Shown piece by piece: positions 56,927-64,000 of a stretch of DNA of 64,000 bases (the first letter of the stretch is position 1; the number at the start of each line of letters is the position of its first letter). The notes beneath the pieces were generated by a model. It saw only the letters and a program-made list of their open reading frames with translations. It was not told the origin of the DNA and ran no database searches. This stretch comes from Absidia repens. Lineage: Eukaryota; Mucoromycota; Mucoromycetes; Mucorales; Cunninghamellaceae. Both the position numbers and the translations under genes were made by a program. The stretch covers positions 62,001 through 126,000 of the forward strand of contig MCGE01000024.1 in assembly GCA_002105175.1 (NCBI GenBank), given 5' to 3'.

Positions 56927-59256
56927 ATGTCTGAAAAACCGAACCATCGTCACTTGTACAAACGCACCAGCATATCCGGATCCTCTGATGATCGTCGCAG
57001 GCGTCGCATAGCTATCAACGAGACTTTAAGAAAAAAGCACCGTGAACAATTGATTACTGCCAAACGATATCAACACTTGACACGACGCGAAGAACAAAGT
57101 GCAGGTGAATCAGAAACTGACGACGATACCGTCCTTGCACCCGACAATGAACATGATGGTAAGAAACGAAAAAACCATACTAAATTTGATATGATACTAA
57201 CACACATATGCACTTTTTTATTTGGTATACAGAAGATATTGATCCATATTATCGACTGAATACCGCTCAAATACAGTCACTGGCCCAGGATCTCAAAAGC
57301 CCAGACAAGAAAATTCGAATGGATGCTATACGGTACTTGGGGAAATTTGTGGTTGAACCTGCTGAAGCGCTTATCACTTACATCGTGGAAGGAAACTGCA
57401 TCGACACACTTATGGTAAATCTCACGCTGATTATGGGTGATCATGTGTGCTATTTACCGATCATTCATATACACTCTTGTTTTACTTGATTGTAGCATTT
57501 ACTTTCAAGGACCGCTGTGGATGAACAAATTGAAATAGTCCAGACAATCTCCAGTAAGTAGAAAAGCAGTTGTGTATCTCACCCTTCACTGACTCCTTTT
57601 GCTACTCATCTATCTCTTCCGTTAATGATGATGATGGTGATGATGATTACAGATATAGCTGCAGGTCCCTATGATTTATGGATCAAATCGATTAGCATGG
57701 TACCTTATTTGATTAATTTGCTTGATTCCGACAATGCAATTCTACGTGAAATGGCGGCGGGTGCATTGGGTAATATGGCTGCTGAAGATTTAGGCGACAT
57801 GACCACTGAGGACGACGAAGTGCGTGCAAGAATTAGAGATAATGGAGCCATTCTACCACTGGTCCGCATGCTGGATTCCGAGGCAAGTTATTATTATTAT
57901 TACGCCTTTCTCACTCACAAAAATCTTACTGATACATGCGTTTACTATCATAGGAACCTCGCACTATTCAATATGCGTGCTTTGCTTTGGCCAACCTTGC
58001 AAGGGGAGACGAGGCTGCACTTCACCCATTTTTGGCCTCCGGTATTGTTAAGCGCTTGCTCCATCATTTGGAAAGGGAAACTGTAAGACCAACAAAATAA
58101 AAAGTACTGGAGCGGGGCAAGATCGAGTTTGGGGAATAGACGAAAATAATCAACCATGTCATCAACCTTTCGCCACCACCTTTTTATTTTTTTTCAGGCA
58201 GATACAATTACAGAAATAGCCTGGGTAATGAGCTATCTGACAGCGGGAAGCAAGGAATTTAGAGAATGTGTGATGCAAGAAGGATTTATCCAGCCGTTGA
58301 TCAAGAATTTGAACAAGCTTGCTGACCAGGGTGTTATGGTCATTCCTATCTTACGGACATTTGGAAATCTGGCTGGTGGACCTGACGAAAATATCGAATT
58401 GTTAGTGCAGCAAGAACGGTTCCTCCCCACGGTACTCAAATTGGCGAAATCCGATATTAGGTAATGCGACATGAAAAAAAAGCTTTGAACAGATACCATG
58501 TCTCTAATACGGTTTATTTGATAATTCCTCTAATTGTAATATAGGGTGATTAAGAAGGAAGCTTTATGGGTCATGTCGAATATCACAGCAGCGTAAGTAC
58601 AAGAAAAATATGGAAGGAGTCAATTTATTGGAGCTGACTTTATCTCATTTTACATATATATATATCAGCAAACGAACCTACATCATTGAGCAAGTAAACT
58701 CACCCGAAACAATTCAGCAATTATCAGAACTGGTGCAAATTGGTCATTTTGATACTCGTAAAGGTGTAAGTTAAAGAAATGATACTAGTGCATTACTTCT
58801 GTTAATGTTAACTCCCCTCTCTTTTTATTATTATTGATTCTATTGTAGGCTGCTATTTGCATACTCAACATTGCCCATCATGGCCAAAAGTACATGGACT
58901 CTTTGAATCATCGAAGTTTAGTGAAAGGTATGAAAAAAAAAGGACGTGTGATTACTGTATTTATCATCGACTCAACTGTTGCTTTGCTATTTATGGTGTT
59001 TACTATTATAGCCTTCTTGGATTTTATTAAATCCCAGGATGCTGAATTGATTCGACTCGGACTAAGTTATATGGAAATGCTCTTGACTCGAGTCACTAAA
59101 GGAAGGGAAATTCTGGATGATACTCCTAGTTGCATGGACGCTTTGGCTTCTGTCAACCCGGCTCCCGACCCACAGCTTTATGCTTTTGCAAATCAGATCG
59201 TGGATCAATACTATGATGAAAAAGTGGATGATCAGCCTGCCATGGACGAAGAATAG
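56927..59256 (+). CDS. Importin-alpha-like armadillo-repeat protein
   Basis: Ten exons are 56927-57158, 57233-57414, 57496-57553, 57653-57882, 57954-58082, 58198-58460, 58545-58592, 58669-58765, 58849-58927 and 59012-59256 (1,563 nt, 520 aa, phases closed). The N-terminal 60 residues are basic (DDRRRRRIAINETLRKKHRE), resembling the importin-beta-binding segment of importin-alpha. An ARM array follows (ALGNMAAEDL, YACFALANLARGDE, EIAWVMSYLTAGSKE, EALWVMSNITAA) and an acidic C-terminus. The classical NLS-groove sequence WxxSNxC is diverged in several repeats, so this is probably a divergent importin-alpha relative (TMCO6-like) and not the main importin-alpha. Nuclear import or chaperoning is inference. 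The intron after exon 4 uses a GC donor (GCAAGT). Confidence 0.82.
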
Positions 59257-60310
59257 TTTAGTTTTATCAAGTTTATATTCTTACTACTATTATCCCTTTT
59301 TCTTTTTTTTTTTTTTCTTTTTTTTTGTGGTTATGTTGTATTCAATAAAAAATTATCAAAATTTCTCAATATGCCTATCTCTAGTCCTCTTTGTGTGTGT
59401 AGGTGTATAAGTATATGTATGTGGAAATTTGAACACCATAATGTTTACTGTTGGGATAGACATCTCTGCTTGAAAATAGGAGTACCATGGTTATGAATAT
59501 TTTGGACGCAATATTTTTTTCCAGACGAAAATGTAGGCAACAACCATATTTGGAAGGAAAATCGGATTTCATGTTGAAGCCAAAATCGAATGGTTATGGT
59601 AGCCCAATACACTGAATGAGAAGAAATGCACCCAGTTTTTGAATTGAATATTTGATCTTAGAGGTTTCATTAGTTTTATTAGAGTATTTATTTACTAATT
59701 CTCATTAGTGCGTGTATGGTTGAGCTGTTACGATTTATTTATTCCAGCTTTTTTTCTTAGGCCTACAGATTTTTTTTTGTCAAATCTGGCGTTTATATGC
59801 TTGATCACAACAGAGTCTTGTTATAAATCCATCCGGATTTCGTTACTCATACTATCACGACGACTTGGGGAGATGTCGTAAAATATAACGAGCTTCATGA
59901 AAAGGTTTACTTGATTGCACAACAGTATTGGACTCGATTTATTGTACGACAGTGTCCCACTTTACTTCTTTGATTTGGCTAAAAAAAAAAATTGCGGTGG
60001 CGGGAATTAAAAATTCTCTGGTTGCTCGCTTTTTATTGCTTTTTTTTTTTTTTTTTGGCTTTTCTTCTTTCTTTCTCTCTTTCCGTCGTCAATCTCCTTT
60101 CATCATCTTGTTACACTCGTTTGCTTGCTTTCATCCACTTGTCCAAACCTCTATATTAACTTATTATCGTGGTTACAAGGTAAAGAAAAAACTGTGTTCC
60201 AAAAATAGATATCACTAAAAAAAACTAAAGACTAAAATAAAAATGGAAATAAGGGACTGACAGACTTCTTTTTTCTAGTGCACATTTTTACATCGTTTAT
60301 ATACCAAATT
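59257..60310. other. Intergenic and 5' leader of the apyrase gene
   Basis: AATAAA at about 59343 fits the importin-like gene. A C/T-rich stretch (60030-60120) precedes the apyrase. A likely 5'-UTR intron lies at 60180-60278 (donor GTAAAG, acceptor TTTTTTCTAG). I see no additional gene. Confidence 0.5.
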
Positions 60311-63196
60311 ATGGCATCTCATGTTGAATTGTTGAAACGGCGCCCTTTAACACCTTTGGAAGATCAAGATTGGGAAAACAACCGACGTTATGGTGTGATT
60401 ATTGATGCTGGATCATCAGGTTCAAGGGTATATGTGTATTCTTGGAAAGATCATGATTTCTTGAAAAGCAATGTCTCCCCTGACGATTTACGAGGCAGTA
60501 TACCCATTGTTGAACGTGCTGATAAAAATGGGTTAAAATGGACTCATAGACAAGAACCTGGTAAATACAAAATTACGATAAAAAGACGAATATATTGATT
60601 GACTGACTTACTGACTGATCTTATTTCTCTAGGTATCTCGACATTTGGTTCCAGACCTAATGAAGTAGGTGAACATTTACAAGGGTTATTGGACTTCGCA
60701 CAAGAGGTGGTTCCTATGCATCTTCAACCGTCCACCCCTATATTTCTAATGGCGACTGCTGGCGTGCGACTCTTACCGTTGGACGAACAAAGCGAATTGA
60801 TGGAAAAAACTTGTCACTTTATCAAAGAGAACTCTGGGTTTTTTGTTAGCCATTGCGGTACACACATTCGAGCAATTCCCGGTGAACTGGAAGGTGTCTA
60901 TGGTTGGGTAGCGATCAATTACTTGATGGGTGGATTCGACGCTAGCATTCAATCGTCTTTGGACCAACAAGGCCAACAAGAACATACATTTGGGTTTTTA
61001 GATATGGGTGGCGCTAGTGCACAAATTGCGTTTGAACCGGATCATCATCAAAAGGAAGAACATAGTTCGGATTTGACAAAAGTTCATCTACGGACTTTAG
61101 ATGGTTCTGCTGTGGATTACGATGTATTTGTCACGACGTTTCTGGGATATGGAAGCAATGAAGCTCGGAGGCGGTACTTGGAACAACGGGTGAAAATGGC
61201 ATTCGACAATCAACAGCAAACTTCATCCAAGACAAAGGATGGAAATGACACCAATGCAACAACATCTGGATTATTGGACGACCGCCACCGATTGCATTTA
61301 GACGACCCGTGCCTACCTCTCAACCTGGAACTAACGGATGCGGATACAACAAGTGTGCCTCTACAGCTCAAGGGTACTGGTAAATTTGATGCTTGTCTGG
61401 AAGCCACGCTGCCATTACTCAACAAGGATGCTGAATGTCCAACACAACCCTGCTTATTCAATGGTGTCCACACTCCCAAGATTGACTGGTCGGTGCATCA
61501 ATTTGTAGGCATATCCGAATATTGGTACTCGTCGCATGATGTCCTTGGACTAGGTGGTGTTTATGATTTTACTGAATACGAACAAAAAGCCACTGCATTT
61601 TGTGAAAAGGACTGGAGTCTGGAAGTAGACGAACATCCGGAATGGGAAGCTATTGAAATACAACGTTATCAACTTCAATGTTTCAAGTCGGCGTGGATGG
61701 TGAATGTTTTGCATGGTGGAATCGAAGTGCCTCGTATGGTGGATACCTCTCACTCAGATGGATCAACAACGACAACAACACAGTGGATGGAGCAATCAAT
61801 CGAAAGTGTCGAACACAAGAATTGGAATCCTCCTTTCCGTAGCATCGATACTATCAACGATATTCAGGTGTCTTGGACCTTGGGTGCAATGCTTCTTCAT
61901 GTGGCCAATCAAATTCCGTTGTCTGAAGATGGGGATGGTGGTATTCGTGGACATAGTAGTGACGATGAACAGGCACATCCCATTGCAGATGGTGTGGAAC
62001 TTCCTTCGGCTGATGGTGGACATCATTATGATTCACTTCCTGGAACGGACTACTTTCCTTCTGCGCCTAATGATGCTAGTGACAGTACCGCTGCCTCCTG
62101 GTGGGATTTGGGAAATACAGTCTCGGTGATTGGTCTTTCGGCGATGTTGATCGTGCTCTTTGGTGTAGTACTTTGGGAATGGTATCGGTATGCCAAAAAG
62201 CGTAGAAGAAGCCATGGTGAATATCGACGAGTGGACACAAATGGTGGTATTTTAGGTGTGGGCCCCAACTCCCCTTCAACTACATCTTCCTCTTCTTCTT
62301 GGTCAACATTATTGGCGGGTCCAATCATGGTTATGAAACAGGTGACGGTACGGCCGATGGTTGTATTACGATATTGGACGTCTCGTTTCGTATCTTATTG
62401 GGGCAGTAATGGATCGGGTATAGCAGTCCCAACAGCAGCAGATGAAACAGCTTTTCACGTCGGGATGTCGAGTGGAAATACTGAAATGGATCATTTGGAC
62501 ACGAGTGGGAATCTCAATCAAGACTCAGTATCCATTACAATGTATCAACAAGGACTTCAACAACAACCGCAGCAACAACACCAATATCAACCACCTGTGC
62601 TCGCACCATCAGCGCTACAATCACAAATACAATCATCCGCGCCCAACGGTAATTTGGGTCCCTCCAACAAATCTTCCAGTATGATCTCCATGAAATATTG
62701 GCACAAAAAACGGTACAGCGGAGATAGTCATCACATAGCTCAAATGATCCAACCTGGCTACAACAATCATCTGGACCGTGGAGGCGCTACTTCCGCCATC
62801 GGTCTAGCCAATCGATCCAACAGCTCTTCAAATTTAGTGGCGAGAACAAATTCTCCTTCGCTTTCTGGCGATGGTGCGGCTCCTCTATCATCAAGCTCAA
62901 CTATGTCAAGATCAAGATCAAGAATTGGGTTTGCTATTCATGAGACATCGGATGAAGATGATTATCTAACAGTGGGCGATAATGCCGGTGGCGGCAGTAG
63001 CAGCGGCCTTCCTACCTTTGACCCTCATCGATTTGGCACTTCAACAACATCTACGACAATCTCCAGAACACCATCTCCTTCCCAACCTACCAACATGATG
63101 AAACGTGCCACAACATCCAACTCAAGTGCAGCTCCAAGTCCTAAAGCAAGTCCAAGATCAAGTTTAGAAAAACGCAGGAAGGACGAGACGGATTGA
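60311..63196 (+). CDS. YND1: Golgi apyrase / nucleoside diphosphatase, GDA1-CD39 family (Ynd1-like)
   Basis: The enzyme hydrolyses nucleoside di- and triphosphates in the Golgi lumen, supporting sugar-nucleotide exchange for glycosylation. Two exons, 60311-60560 and 60633-63196, give 2,814 nt and 937 aa. The apyrase conserved regions are all present: ACR1 IIDAGSSGSRVYVY (residues 30-43), ACR2 LMATAGVRLL, ACR3 AIPGELEGVYGWVAINYL, ACR4 FLDMGGASAQIAF. A single transmembrane helix at about 579-600 (SVIGLSAMLIVLFGVVLWEW) and basic stop YAKKRRRS are followed by a long (about 330 aa) low-complexity Ser/Gln-rich tail. This matches Ynd1, which has its catalytic domain N-terminal and an anchor towards the C-terminus, unlike Gda1. 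An in-frame ATG at 60278 is possible if the 5'-UTR intron is not used. Confidence 0.92.
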
Positions 63197-64000
63197 TGGA
63201 TTCTTGAAAATTTTTTAGATTAGATTTTATATATACACCCCTCCCACATTTTATATCATTTGTACCATTATCATTCAACTCCTCCTATTAGTATTAGTAT
63301 TATTACCCACTCTTTATATATTCGATATCAATAATAAAAAAAAACATAACATGTTATGTATTCTGACCCATTCTCTCTGCCTCTTTTTTTTCGCGTGTGT
63401 ATAGATTAGGATGTTTTGATGATTTTTTTTCACCAAAGATTATGTAATTTTAATGCAATATTCAGATTCTAATTTTATCACAAAGTGGGCGTCATTATCC
63501 TGTTTCAAGAGGAGAAAGATAATAGAACAGAAAACAATATTATCTTTCATGCTATGAACCAACCATGTTGTTTTCTTGTACTCGAATGTCGAATGAAGGA
63601 ACGATCTATATAAGGGAGTTCTATGGCTTATGTAAGGTCAGAAAAGAAAAATGAGCCAAATAGCCGCTACTGCAAAATGATCATCAGTTTTACCGAATAA
63701 TTTCATCACTAACATTGTTGGTCCGTTAAAAAACTATAGATTAGGAGGATCCTTCTAGTTTTCTGGGTTGAATAATGGTAAAGATAGTCACAAGTACATA
63801 GTTTATTGTAAGGTGCAGACCTTTTAGTATTCTTTTTTTTTTTTTTTTTATCATCTTATCATTATCATTATCATTAATTATGTGGTATCACTGCACTATT
63901 GCTAAGACTTAGATTGATTAAGGCTTCCGAGGCTTGCGACTCGACAAAATTATTAAGTCCGTTGCTTAACTAATCAACGGAGTGTCAATTTAGAATGGAC
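63197..64000. other. 3' flank of YND1 and intergenic DNA to the window edge
   Basis: AATAAA lies at about 63332-63337. A T-run covers 63833-63849. I see no coding feature before the right edge. Confidence 0.5.

Noticed and set aside
1..64000. CRISPR arrays, operons, ribosome-binding sites, bacterial attachment sites
   Set aside because: The window is eukaryotic, and no regularly spaced palindromic repeats with unique spacers were seen.

Overview
The window is nuclear DNA from a filamentous, early-diverging fungus, most likely a mucoralean member of the Mucoromycota (Absidia/Cunninghamella-like). That placement is inference. It rests on AT-rich intergenic DNA, many short GT-AG introns, gene order without operons, and a recognisable fungal gene set including a PRM1-type fusion protein, a Cdc10-type septin and an AreA/Gaf1-type GATA factor. 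No sequence search was possible.

Layout. 1-0.83 kb: 3' end of dipeptidyl peptidase III. 2.77-5.28 kb: divergent POP4 (RNase P/MRP) and RPS6. 6.7-19.1 kb: a gene desert of nested repeats. It holds a head-to-tail array of a roughly 0.8-1.2 kb unit (family B), related family A copies, two solo LTRs each with a perfect 5-bp target duplication, a DNA-transposon-like element with about 155-bp inverted ends, and a G-rich minisatellite. 19.5-33.0 kb: a single-pass membrane protein, a SWIM zinc-finger protein, an Mdv1-type mitochondrial fission adaptor, a SET-MYND protein and PRM1. 33.9-48.4 kb: septin CDC10, a GATA factor, a secreted GH25 lysozyme and a PTR2 peptide transporter, separated by long spacers with more family A copies. 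50.8-63.2 kb: a compact block of VPS20, epsilon-COP (SEC28), a thymine/uracil mismatch DNA glycosylase, RPC82, an importin-alpha-like ARM protein and a Golgi apyrase (YND1), often less than 300 bp apart.

Most genes were assembled exon by exon from splice sites with phases that close exactly. Two genes do not close. The SWIM gene has three frame breaks and RPC82 has one. All four are repaired by adding a single base, and each repair can be placed in a short homopolymer or base doublet, which points to base-calling deletions rather than true gene decay.

The genes are housekeeping functions (translation, RNA processing, vesicle traffic, cell division, transport) and do not form one pathway. The least explained material is the family A/B repeats. 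They carry a conserved hairpin core and repeated AATAAA signals, occur about twelve times in 64 kb, and have no coding capacity that I can see.
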